This document shows, one piece after another, positions 1-4,856 of a stretch of DNA of 5,635 nt. Source of the DNA: Candidatus Gastranaerophilales bacterium (GTDB lineage: Bacteria; Cyanobacteriota; Vampirovibrionia; Gastranaerophilales; Gastranaerophilaceae). The DNA lies in the NCBI GenBank assembly GCA_910587245.1, contig CAJULX010000053.1, positions 1 to 5,635 on the forward strand, in the 5' to 3' direction. The translations under genes and the position numbers were made by a program. Position 1 is the first letter of the stretch, and the number at the start of each line of letters is the position of its first letter. The notes beneath the pieces are model-generated. The model saw only the letters and a program-made list of their open reading frames with translations. It ran no database searches and was not told where the DNA came from.

Positions 1-22
1 CTTTCTTGTTGTTTGGTGCCAT
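1..22 (-). CDS. rplK: 50S ribosomal protein L11, first 7 codons (partial)
   Basis: Only the N-terminus lies in the window, reading MAPNNKK from an ATG at 22-20. A strong ribosome binding site (AAAGGAG, minus strand, near 32-38) precedes it. The identity rests on position: rplK follows nusG in most bacteria, and a Lys-rich start with a short N-terminal extension before the conserved core fits L11. L11 forms the GTPase-associated stalk base of the 50S subunit with 23S rRNA. The gene is 70 bp downstream of nusG in the same direction, so it is probably co-transcribed. The seven visible residues cannot prove identity alone. Confidence 0.8.
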
Positions 23-39
23 TTTGTTTTTCTCCTTTC

Positions 40-80
40 GTGGTCAGGCGGGCGCATTGTTTTTTGAAGCACCCTTCCAC
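40..80 (-). promoter_or_regulatory. Structured rplK leader, probable ribosomal protein L1 binding hairpin
   Basis: On the minus strand the nusG-rplK gap folds into two short helices separated by an asymmetric internal loop. The outer stem is GTGG (80-77) with CCAC (43-40). The internal loop is AA (76-75) opposite GCCTGA (49-44). The inner stem is GGGTGC (74-69) with GCGCCC (55-50), including one G-U pair. The terminal loop is 13 nt. The structure ends just before the rplK ribosome binding site. In well-studied bacteria, L1 represses the rplK-rplA message by binding a leader that mimics its 23S rRNA site, which has this two-helix, asymmetric-loop shape. The fold is seen directly; L1 binding is inferred from family knowledge and position. 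Confidence 0.6.
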
Positions 81-92
81 AGTTTATTTATA

Positions 93-725
93 TTAAACTT
101 TCTGTATTTGTTTGTATTCAAGTTCTACAGGGGTTTCACGTCCAAAGATTGAAACCATAGCTCTCAATTTAGACTTATCAGGATAAACTTCCGTAATATC
201 GCCGATAAATTCTGCAAAAGGCCCTGAAACAATTCTAACCTTATCACCCACTTTGACATCAAGTTCAATTTTAGGTGCGGTTGTCTGGCCTCTGTGGATA
301 ATCTTTTTAATCTCGGAATCCTTGGCAGGGATAGGTTTTTTAGAAGAACCTACGAATTTTGTAACCCCTGCAGTGTGTCTTACAACATACCAGGAATCAT
401 CATCCATAATCATTTCAACTAAAACATATCCGGGGAAAATCTTTTCTTCTCTTTCGGATTTTTTACCGCCTTTTACCTGAGTAATAGTTTTTTGAGGAAC
501 TTCAATTCTAAAGATTTTTTCACCCATGTTCATATACTCAACACGTTTTTCAAGGTTAACTTTAACCTTGTTTTCGTGTCCTGAGTATGTATGAACCACA
601 TACCATCTTTTTTTAGGTTCTTTATGAGATTTAAAATCAGGCTTTTCTTCTTTAGCACTGATTTCAACATCTTCAATTTCGGGGGTTAAATTATCTTTTT
701 CATCAAACATTTCGTTATCTTTCAT
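93..725 (-). CDS. nusG: Transcription termination/antitermination factor NusG
   Basis: A 210-residue NusG. It binds the RNA polymerase clamp, modulates pausing, and links polymerase to Rho or the ribosome. The NGN domain spans about residues 41-128: WYVVHTYSGHENKV at its start, FPGYVLVEM (97-105), and TAGVTKFVG (118-126). The C-terminal KOW domain starts near VGDKVRIVSGPF (159-170) and continues with IGDITEV. It is longer than the usual ~180 residues because of an acidic, Lys/Glu-rich, probably disordered N-terminal extension (residues 1-39). The start at 725 is supported by AAAGGA eight bases upstream; Met6 is a possible alternative. It follows secE by 18 bp and precedes rplK, the canonical order. 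Identity is very secure; the function of the extension is unknown. Confidence 0.97.
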   Translation of the reverse strand: MKDNEMFDEKDNLTPEIEDVEISAKEEKPDFKSHKEPKKRWYVVHTYSGHENKVKVNLEKRVEYMNMGEKIFRIEVPQKTITQVKGGKKSEREEKIFPGYVLVEMIMDDDSWYVVRHTAGVTKFVGSSKKPIPAKDSEIKKIIHRGQTTAPKIELDVKVGDKVRIVSGPFAEFIGDITEVYPDKSKLRAMVSIFGRETPVELEYKQIQKV

Positions 726-743
726 CTATTCAATCCTTTTTAA

Positions 744-977
744 TTACCTTAGAGGAATTAACCCTAAAAGCCCTTTAAAGATGATGTCCATTAAGTAAAC
801 AGCAATCGTAAAGGCAGTTACAACAAAAAGAACAATGCCTGTTTCTACTATTATCTGGTGTTTTTCAGGCCATGTAACTTTGCCCCATTCAGCTTTTACG
901 CCTTTAAAATAATTTTTAAGACCGTCCGTAAGGGTTAATTTATCGTCTTTCTTTGATTTTACATTAGGATTTGCCAT
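744..977 (-). CDS. secE: Preprotein translocase subunit SecE
   Basis: A 77-residue SecE of the short, single-membrane-span type common outside enterics. SecE clamps SecY in the SecYEG channel of the inner membrane. The Lys-rich N-terminus leads into an amphipathic helix with the family signature GVKAEWGKVTWPEKHQ (about 26-41), where the W-x-K-V-T-W-P core is diagnostic. One hydrophobic span follows (about 43-65). The start ATG at 977-975 has AAAGGA six bases upstream. It lies 39 bp downstream of tRNA-Trp and 18 bp upstream of nusG, matching the conserved secE-nusG pairing. Confidence 0.96.
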   Translation of the reverse strand: MANPNVKSKKDDKLTLTDGLKNYFKGVKAEWGKVTWPEKHQIIVETGIVLFVVTAFTIAVYLMDIIFKGLLGLIPLR

Positions 978-1016
978 TTGTTTTCCTTTTATTTTTTAAG
1001 AAATATTTACACAATT

Positions 1017-1089
1017 CGCGCCCTGAAGGACTCGAACCCTCGACATCCGGTTTTGGAGACCGACGTTCTACCAACTGAACTAAGGACGC
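1017..1089 (-). tRNA. trnW: tRNA-Trp (anticodon CCA)
   Basis: A complete 73-nt cloverleaf on the minus strand. Acceptor GCGTCCT pairs with AGGGCGC (one G-U pair) and the discriminator base is G. The D arm is GTTC/GAAC with GG in the loop. The anticodon stem is TCGGT/ACCGG with loop CTCCAAA, giving anticodon CCA for UGG. The T arm is GAGGG/CCTTC with loop TTCGAGT. The 3' CCA is not encoded. It lies between rpmG and secE in the same direction, an arrangement common in many phyla, so it is probably processed from the operon transcript. The 81-nt gap between rpmG and the tRNA shows no other feature I can support. Confidence 0.97.
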
Positions 1090-1170
1090 AAAAGTTGTGT
1101 CAATCTTGTCCGGAATTATTACGGTCTTCGCAATGTGAGTTCGTTTCACTACCGCGCACCGCAAAATCCG

Positions 1171-1338
1171 TTATTTTGTTTCTTTATGAACGGTGTGTCT
1201 GTTGCATCTTGAGCAGAATTTTTTAAGTTCCATTCTTTCTTTATTGGTCTTTTTGTTTTTTGTGGTTGTATAGTTTCTTTCCTTGCAGTCTTCGCAAGCA
1301 AGAACAACCATTTTATCGTTTTTACCTTTAATTCCCAT
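1171..1338 (-). CDS. rpmG: 50S ribosomal protein L33
   Basis: A 55-residue L33 read from ATG 1338-1336 to TAA 1173-1171. The start MGIKGKNDKMVVLACEDCKE and the middle RNYTTTKNKKTNKERMELKKF are typical of L33. Two CxxC pairs (C15/C18 and C42/C45) make this the zinc-binding (C+) form rather than the zinc-independent paralogue that some bacteria induce under zinc starvation. A strong AAGGAG site sits seven bases before the start. L33 sits near the E site of the 50S subunit. It is the first gene of the rpmG-trnW-secE-nusG-rplK operon, and no Zur-like operator was recognised upstream. Confidence 0.96.
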   Translation of the reverse strand: MGIKGKNDKMVVLACEDCKERNYTTTKNKKTNKERMELKKFCSRCNRHTVHKETK

Positions 1339-1409
1339 TTTGTTTCTCCTTTTTTAGGAATTATACTACCTAATTGATTTTGGCTTTTTCATTAATAGTC
1401 TAAGCCATT

Positions 1410-1435
1410 AAAAAATGCCCTTCTGTTGGACATTT
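1410..1435 (-). terminator. Terminator-like hairpin in the rpmG leader (attenuator or second pilT terminator)
   Basis: On the minus strand AAATGTCC (1435-1428), a 7-nt loop and GGGCATTT (1420-1413) pair over 8 bp with one G-U, followed directly by a T run (1415-1410). It lies downstream of the strong promoter at 1471-1498 and about 70 bp before the rpmG start, so it would sit inside that operon's leader. It may therefore act as an attenuator. If instead the operon starts from the TATAAT nearer rpmG (around 1360), this is just a backup terminator for pilT. Confidence 0.6.
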
Positions 1436-1470
1436 CTCATTTCAAAATATTTATTGTTTTGAATAATTCA

Positions 1471-1498
1471 ATTGTAACAGGAACAAAATATTTGTAAA
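1471..1498 (-). promoter_or_regulatory. Promoter of the rpmG-trnW-secE-nusG-rplK operon
   Basis: The minus strand shows TTTACA (1498-1493), a 16-bp spacer, and TACAAT (1476-1471). A TG one base ahead of the -10 makes it an extended -10. Both hexamers match five of six sigma-70 consensus bases. Predicted start is near 1464, giving a leader of about 125 nt before rpmG. It lies between the pilT terminator and rpmG, where an operon promoter is expected. Confidence 0.7.
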
Positions 1499-1534
1499 GG
1501 GCTAAAAACCATGATATAACAAGAAAATTGCATT

Positions 1535-1566
1535 AAAAAACCCTTCTTATATTCAAAGAAGGGTTT
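1535..1566 (-). terminator. Intrinsic terminator of pilT
   Basis: On the minus strand AAACCCTTCTT (1566-1556), a 7-nt loop and AAGAAGGGTTT (1548-1538) form a perfect 11-bp stem. The T run continues to 1535. It begins 23 bp after the pilT stop codon. The plus-strand copy is followed only by TTTAAAA, so the signal is mainly for the minus strand. Confidence 0.88.
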
Positions 1567-1589
1567 AAAATATTTACAAAACTTAAAAA

Positions 1590-2693
1590 TTACATTCCGT
1601 AAGTTCTTGAAGCGGCTCCCGTTTGAATACCGAGCATTCTCTTTAATTCTTCGGGGTGCTGTGATTTTGATATTGCATCCTGCTGGTCAATCAGGTTCAT
1701 TTTGAATAAGTCGCGGAGCGCCATATCAAGAGTCTGCATGCCGGCGCCTGCGCCTGTTTGAATAGCAGAGTAAATTTGAGCTGATTTTTGTTCTCTGATT
1801 AAGTTTGCAATAGCATTATTTACAATCATAATTTCCTGAGCCATTACACGGCCTTTTTTAGTAAAGCCATCTTCCGATAATTTAGGAAGCAATGTTTGAG
1901 AGAATACCGCAACCAAACTTGTTGATAACTGCAATCTTATTTGCTGCTGCTGGCCTTGCGGGAATACGTCTATGATACGGTCAATTGTCTGTGAAGCGGA
2001 TGAGGTATGCAATGTACCTAAAACTAAGTGGCCTGTTTCTGCCGCAGTTAAGGCAAGTGACATTGTTTCAAGGTCTCTCATCTCACCGATTAGAATAATA
2101 TCGGGGTCTTCACGAAGTGCTGATTTCAGGGCATTTGCGGTCGAACGTGTATCCTGTCCCAATTCCCTCTGGTGAACGATGGATTTTTTAGAGGGGTGAA
2201 TAAATTCTATCGGGTCTTCAATCGTCAGAATGTGTTCAGTTCTTGTTGAATTGATATAGTCAATCATAGCGGCAAGGGTAGTTGATTTACCTGAACCTGT
2301 AGGCCCTGTTACCAAAATTAAACCTCTGGGTTTATTTGCAACTTTTTTTACGACATCGGATAAACCTAATTCTTCAAATGTCGGGGGTTCAGAATTAATC
2401 GTTCTGAATGCCGCGGCGTAGCTTCCTTTATCTTTATAAACGTTTACCCTGAAACGACCGACACCGTGAAGCCCGTAGCCAAAGTCCAATTCCCAGTTTT
2501 GTTCAAGTGTACGTCTTTGTTCGTTTGTTAAAATCGGGAATACAAGCGTTTCAATGTCATCGCTTGTTAAAACCGGAAGGCTTGTTCTTATAAGTTCGCC
2601 GTCTATACGGATAACGGGAGGCAAATCGGCAGAAATATGCAAGTCAGATGCATTTTTTTGTACCGTAAGCTCTAAAATTTCTTCAATTAACAT
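1590..2693 (-). CDS. pilT: Type IV pilus retraction ATPase PilT
   Basis: A 367-residue hexameric secretion-type ATPase that powers pilus depolymerisation for twitching and DNA uptake at the inner-membrane base. The start matches PilT closely (ASDLHISADLPPVIRIDGEL, residues 15-34). Next come the Walker A loop GPTGSGKST (130-138), the Asp box TIEDPIEF (157-164), Walker B IILIGEMRD (199-207) and the His box GHLVLGTLHT (221-230). The retraction-specific C-terminal motif is present as AIANLIRE (294-301), with Ala where many PilTs have Arg; the more distal C-terminus is Gln-rich. The length is typical. GGAG lies 12 bases before the ATG, with an in-frame stop just upstream, so the start is secure. 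No other pilus gene is in the window, so it is a detached pilT. PilU or PilB are less likely given length and motif. Confidence 0.95.
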   Translation of the reverse strand: MLIEEILELTVQKNASDLHISADLPPVIRIDGELIRTSLPVLTSDDIETLVFPILTNEQRRTLEQNWELDFGYGLHGVGRFRVNVYKDKGSYAAAFRTINSEPPTFEELGLSDVVKKVANKPRGLILVTGPTGSGKSTTLAAMIDYINSTRTEHILTIEDPIEFIHPSKKSIVHQRELGQDTRSTANALKSALREDPDIILIGEMRDLETMSLALTAAETGHLVLGTLHTSSASQTIDRIIDVFPQGQQQQIRLQLSTSLVAVFSQTLLPKLSEDGFTKKGRVMAQEIMIVNNAIANLIREQKSAQIYSAIQTGAGAGMQTLDMALRDLFKMNLIDQQDAISKSQHPEELKRMLGIQTGAASRTYGM

Positions 2694-2731
2694 AAGTTAC
2701 AATTGCTCCAAAATAAGATAATATATTAATA

Positions 2732-2760
2732 ATATTACATTTTGACCGTAAAAAAGTAAA
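2732..2760 (-). promoter_or_regulatory. Candidate pilT promoter
   Basis: The minus strand has TTTACT (2760-2755), a 17-bp spacer and TAATAT (2737-2732), each hexamer matching four of six consensus bases. The predicted start near 2725 leaves a short leader with the GGAG site. The region is very AT-rich, so a chance match is possible. If real, pilT is transcribed independently of the RNA unit just upstream. Confidence 0.4.
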
Positions 2761-2817
2761 TACCTCATTAAAGAAAATCCTATAAATAATGCAAAAAGAA
2801 ATATAGAAAATGCAAAA

Positions 2818-2848
2818 TGAAAACGCCCTTAAGAAATATTAAGGGCAT
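2818..2848 (-). terminator. Intrinsic terminator of the upstream untranslated RNA
   Basis: On the minus strand ATGCCCTTAA (2848-2839), loop TATTTC, and TTAAGGGCGT (2832-2823) form a 10-bp stem with one U-G pair, followed by a T-rich tail (TTTTC, then ATTTT). The plus-strand reading is not followed by Ts. The nearest minus-strand promoter upstream is at 2956-2984, and the large gene beyond has its own terminator at 3233-3266, so this hairpin ends or attenuates the transcript from 2956-2984. Confidence 0.75.
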
Positions 2849-2948
2849 GCTGAATTAAACAATATTTTTTCCATCTCTCACCGCTTTGGTGTCCTAAGTT
2901 GTTTTGAAGGGGTGAAAATTTTTACCAACGTATTGATATCTATCTGTC
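2823..2948 (-). ncRNA. Putative untranslated RNA (small RNA or pilT attenuator leader)
   Basis: A near-consensus promoter and an intrinsic terminator bracket about 125 nt with no substantial coding frame. Within it, TTGGT (near 2924) can pair with ACCAA (near 2889). CAATA (near 2934) can pair with TATTG (near 2862). CACC/GGTG around 2878-2891 can form a small hairpin. An 11-codon frame with a GGTGA upstream ends inside the terminator stem (2839-2874, peptide MEKILFNSACP). I compared it by eye with GEMM/c-di-GMP, TPP, SRP, T-box and fluoride RNAs and saw no match. It could be a free small RNA, or a leader that lets a signal control read-through into pilT 130 bp further on. Existence is moderately supported; function unknown. 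Confidence 0.5.
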
Positions 2949-2963
2949 GAATTTAAATATAAC
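2933..2963 (+). promoter_or_regulatory. Weak candidate promoter of the XRE gene
   Basis: TTGATA (2933-2938) and TATAAC (2958-2963) are separated by a long 19-bp spacer. The -10 overlaps the -10 of the minus-strand promoter, so the two would compete. No other convincing plus-strand promoter was found before the XRE start. Confidence 0.3.
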
Positions 2964-2984
2964 AAATAAATACTAATATGTCAA
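2956..2984 (-). promoter_or_regulatory. Strong minus-strand promoter of the untranslated RNA
   Basis: The minus strand reads TTGACA (2984-2979), a 17-bp spacer and TATATT (2961-2956), with TG one base upstream of the -10. The -35 is perfect, spacing is optimal and the -10 matches five of six bases, the best -35/spacing combination in the window. Predicted start is near 2948. No minus-strand gene starts within 250 bp downstream. Confidence 0.72.
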
Positions 2985-3007
2985 TATCAATATTTTGGTA
3001 TTAAAAA

Positions 3008-3244
3008 ATGAATATAAATGAACTTGTTGCAAAAAGAATTTTTGAATTAAAACAAAGAGAAGGGCTGACAGTTGAAAAACTGGCGTGGCATGGCGGGTTA
3101 TCCAAAAGTTGTGTAAGTTATGCGCTTAAAGGTACTTTTGATACAAAAATCAGCACTATTAACGGTATCTGTGCTTCTTTAAAAATCTCTCCCGCGGAAT
3201 TTTTCAGCACATTTACAGAAATTCCCGAAGTGGAAGAAAAATAG
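3008..3244 (+). CDS. Small XRE-family (Cro/CI-like) transcriptional regulator
   Basis: A 78-residue protein that is almost all DNA-binding domain. Residues 5-18 form the first helix (ELVAKRIFELKQRE). TVEKLAWHGGLSKSCVSYALKG (21-42) is the helix-turn-helix with the recognition helix at about 32-41. STINGICASLKISPAEFF (49-66) matches the last helices of the fold, followed by an acidic tail. Such single-domain XRE proteins are usually dimeric repressors, often autoregulatory; targets here are unknown. No clear Shine-Dalgarno precedes the ATG, so translation may be weak. It is divergent from the untranslated RNA/pilT side and convergent with the downstream large gene, with 2 bp between stop codons. 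No toxin partner is adjacent, so an orphan regulator is likelier than an antitoxin. Confidence 0.88.
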   Translation: MNINELVAKRIFELKQREGLTVEKLAWHGGLSKSCVSYALKGTFDTKISTINGICASLKISPAEFFSTFTEIPEVEEK

Positions 3245-3266
3245 GCTTAATTGCTTGCAATAGCCT
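3233..3266 (-). terminator. Terminator of the NAGPA-family gene, overlapping both convergent stop codons
   Basis: On the minus strand AGGCTATTG (3266-3258), loop CAAG, and CAAT-TA-AGCCT (3253-3243, with a two-base TA bulge) form a 9-bp stem. ATTTTTCTTC follows. The T run is the complement of the last codons of the XRE gene. The hairpin spans the NAGPA-family stop (3249-3247) and abuts the XRE stop (3242-3244). On the plus strand the hairpin is followed by GCGGCGG, so it would terminate the XRE message poorly. Confidence 0.65.
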
Positions 3267-4632
3267 GCGGCGGCGTATTTTCGTTTATTACTATAGCGTT
3301 TGAAATTGCTATGCCCTCTTTATATGCAGGGGTATTTTCAATTTTTCCGTTAACATACATAACGCTTGAACCTCCGCCGTCAAGATTCATTGCATATACG
3401 CATTCTAAATCCTTCATAAGCCTTGACATTTCCCAGAGCGTCATCCCGACAGAGGCTTCTTCTCTGCCGTCTACGGTCACTATAATAAGTTCGTTATTTT
3501 GAGTATAGCCGATTGCCGTGCGCGGATTTTTACCGTTTATTGCGCCGAATTTCTGTTCTGCAATATCAACAAACATTTCACCGTTTTTTATAAGGTAAGG
3601 GCCGCCGCCTATTATGTGTTCGGAATTTTCAAAGGCCTCGGTAAATTTTATATCCATTTTAATTTTCTTATCCCCTAAAAGGATTTCAAGTTTCTGTTTC
3701 GGCCCGACTATTGCAAAACCGCCTTTCGGGATTTCAATTGAACCGTAATTATGGCTTATAACTTCACCGTCTTTTATAGCGATTGACATACCGTATTTTG
3801 GCGCGGGGGGTGTAAATTTGCCCCATTTATCCGTATAAACAAGGGTGTAAGTTGAAAGCATTCTCGGCTGATTGATATTATCAGCTTTGATTTCGGTTTT
3901 TTTAGCTTTTATTGTAATATCAATCGCGCTTTTATCCATTGAAAATGTGTTATCGGGGTTTATTCCAAGAGCCACTCTATTATAGATAGGGCCAGTTAAA
4001 ACATTCTTATTAATTACAAGAGTGCCGAGAGGAACACCTGTCTGCGGTTTAAAATATCCGCCGTTAATTGCCACAATTGAATTTTCAACATTTGCAATAT
4101 TTCTGATGCTTGCTTTTGTATTTAAATAATTGGCATTTGCGGTTTTCGGCTTTATTTCAAGTTTTGAATTTGCTTTTTTATTTATTTCAACAATGTTTAT
4201 TTTAACGGGACGGTTATTTATCCATTTTGTGGTTTTAACGTGGATAATACCGCGCGCGGGGTGAGAAACAAGTTTTCCTTTATATTTAAAATCCGTGTGG
4301 GTTTTCCACCTGTAATATTCGTTTTCTTCAATCTGCTCTTTTGATAAAGAAGGAGTCTTTGCCTTAAAAGAAAGGGTCTGAGAGGGATTTGTCAGAGCAG
4401 GAGCGCCTTCGGATGCAAAAATCGGGTGTGCCTGACCTAAAGTCAAATAGCATACACCCGATATTACGGTTATTCCTATAGTGGTAAGCGCTGCGGATAC
4501 AACTTCTTTAAGAAAAGACGGCGGAAGCTTACAATGAAGCTTCGGGCAGAGCCTTTCAGGGATTTTTAGCCTGAAAGGTGTAATTCCGCCCTCAATATGA
4601 GGACTTATACACGCTAATTTCAGGGAGCGCAT
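3247..4632 (-). CDS. Secreted or membrane-anchored phosphodiester glycosidase (NAGPA/DUF2233) family protein
   Basis: A 461-residue protein with the NAGPA-type domain (Pfam PF09992 by pattern) over about residues 145-450. Visible marks are AINGGYFKPQTGVPLGT (188-204), GGGP (342-345), NPRTAIGY (369-376), VDGR (387-390) and NLDGGGSS (416-423), the Gly-rich signature near the end. The mammalian homologue removes GlcNAc from phosphodiesters; bacterial members act on envelope or exopolysaccharide glycans, and the substrate here is unknown. One hydrophobic segment (about 44-66) follows a 40-residue basic, Cys-containing N-terminus (C8, C29, C34), so it is an uncleaved anchor or an unusually long signal peptide; cleavage after FAS (72-74) is possible. 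The start is fixed by GGAG eight bases upstream and no alternative start codon before the hydrophobic segment. It appears monocistronic. Confidence 0.85.
   Translation of the reverse strand: MRSLKLACISPHIEGGITPFRLKIPERLCPKLHCKLPPSFLKEVVSAALTTIGITVISGVCYLTLGQAHPIFASEGAPALTNPSQTLSFKAKTPSLSKEQIEENEYYRWKTHTDFKYKGKLVSHPARGIIHVKTTKWINNRPVKINIVEINKKANSKLEIKPKTANANYLNTKASIRNIANVENSIVAINGGYFKPQTGVPLGTLVINKNVLTGPIYNRVALGINPDNTFSMDKSAIDITIKAKKTEIKADNINQPRMLSTYTLVYTDKWGKFTPPAPKYGMSIAIKDGEVISHNYGSIEIPKGGFAIVGPKQKLEILLGDKKIKMDIKFTEAFENSEHIIGGGPYLIKNGEMFVDIAEQKFGAINGKNPRTAIGYTQNNELIIVTVDGREEASVGMTLWEMSRLMKDLECVYAMNLDGGGSSVMYVNGKIENTPAYKEGIAISNAIVINENTPPQAIASN
4524..4602 (-). repeat. Three tandem inverted repeats inside the 5' coding region
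   Basis: Reading the minus strand from the start codon there are three perfect hairpins. The first is CCTCA-TAT-TGAGG (4602-4590). The second is CCTTTCAGG, a 9-nt loop, then CCTGAAAGG (4578-4552). The third is GAAGCTT-CATTGT-AAGCTTC (4543-4524). They are separated by 11 and 8 nt and encode the odd N-terminal extension. CCTGAAA also occurs right after the start codon (4624-4618) and could pair with TTTCAGG of the second hairpin instead. Confidence 0.7.
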
Positions 4633-4700
4633 CTTTTCTTCTCCGTTGCTTTAGTAATTCAGATAATTTGGGGATGACAGTCTTAAATTCCACAGTTTTT

Positions 4701-4739
4701 GGCGGTTTCTCGGCTTTTAATTATTTTTGCCGGCGGTTT
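4701..4739. repeat. Direct repeat GGCGGTTT in the 5' leader of the NAGPA-family gene
   Basis: GGCGGTTT occurs at 4701-4708 and again at 4732-4739, 31 bp apart or about three helical turns. Between them CGGC (4711-4714) and GCCG (4729-4732) are inverted. The block is GC-richer than its surroundings and sits just downstream of the predicted promoter. It could be a regulator site or leader RNA structure. Confidence 0.4.
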
Positions 4740-4762
4740 AGTACAAAAACTTCTCTACTACT

Positions 4763-4791
4763 ATTGTAACATACTTTTAAAAACTCCGCAA
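4763..4791 (-). promoter_or_regulatory. Promoter of the NAGPA-family gene
   Basis: The minus strand has TTGCGG (4791-4786), a 17-bp spacer and TACAAT (4768-4763) preceded by TG one base upstream. The extended -10 compensates for the poor -35 (three of six). Predicted start near 4756 gives a leader of about 124 nt. Confidence 0.55.
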
Positions 4792-4856
4792 CCCCTTTAT
4801 TGATAGTATTTTTCACACTTAATGAGTATTTTTTGAACAAGCGTTTTAAATGTGGT

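Larger units (their letters stand above)
2931..2992. repeat. 9-bp inverted repeat flanking the divergent promoters
   Basis: TATTGATAT at 2931-2939 and its exact reverse complement ATATCAATA at 2984-2992 bracket the minus promoter, with a further TCAATA copy overlapping at 2981-2986. Centre-to-centre spacing is 53 bp, about five helical turns. These could be half-sites for the adjacent XRE regulator. In such AT-rich DNA a chance match is also plausible. Confidence 0.3.

Noticed and set aside
253..480. Plus-strand open frame opposite nusG
   Set aside because: It is the antisense shadow of a well-conserved gene.
964..1164. Minus-strand open frame of 66 codons
   Set aside because: It reads straight through the tRNA-Trp gene and overlaps the secE start; the tRNA cloverleaf explains the sequence.
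978..1226. Plus-strand open frame of 82 codons
   Set aside because: It runs antisense through tRNA-Trp and the end of rpmG, has no ribosome binding site and no recognisable protein pattern.
1972..2175. Plus-strand open frame opposite pilT
   Set aside because: It is antisense to conserved PilT motifs with no independent start signal.
2850..2948. Known riboswitch or SRP/6S RNA upstream of pilT
   Set aside because: By eye the conserved cores of GEMM/c-di-GMP, TPP, T-box, fluoride and SRP RNAs are absent, so it is left as an unassigned RNA; an Infernal search would settle this.
3251..3502. Plus-strand open frame opposite the NAGPA-family gene
   Set aside because: It is antisense to the conserved C-terminal motifs of that protein.
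4814..4854. Imperfect inverted repeat CACACTTAA / TTAAATGTG upstream of the toxin-antitoxin operator
   Set aside because: It has one mismatch in nine bases in AT-rich DNA with no further support, so it may be chance.
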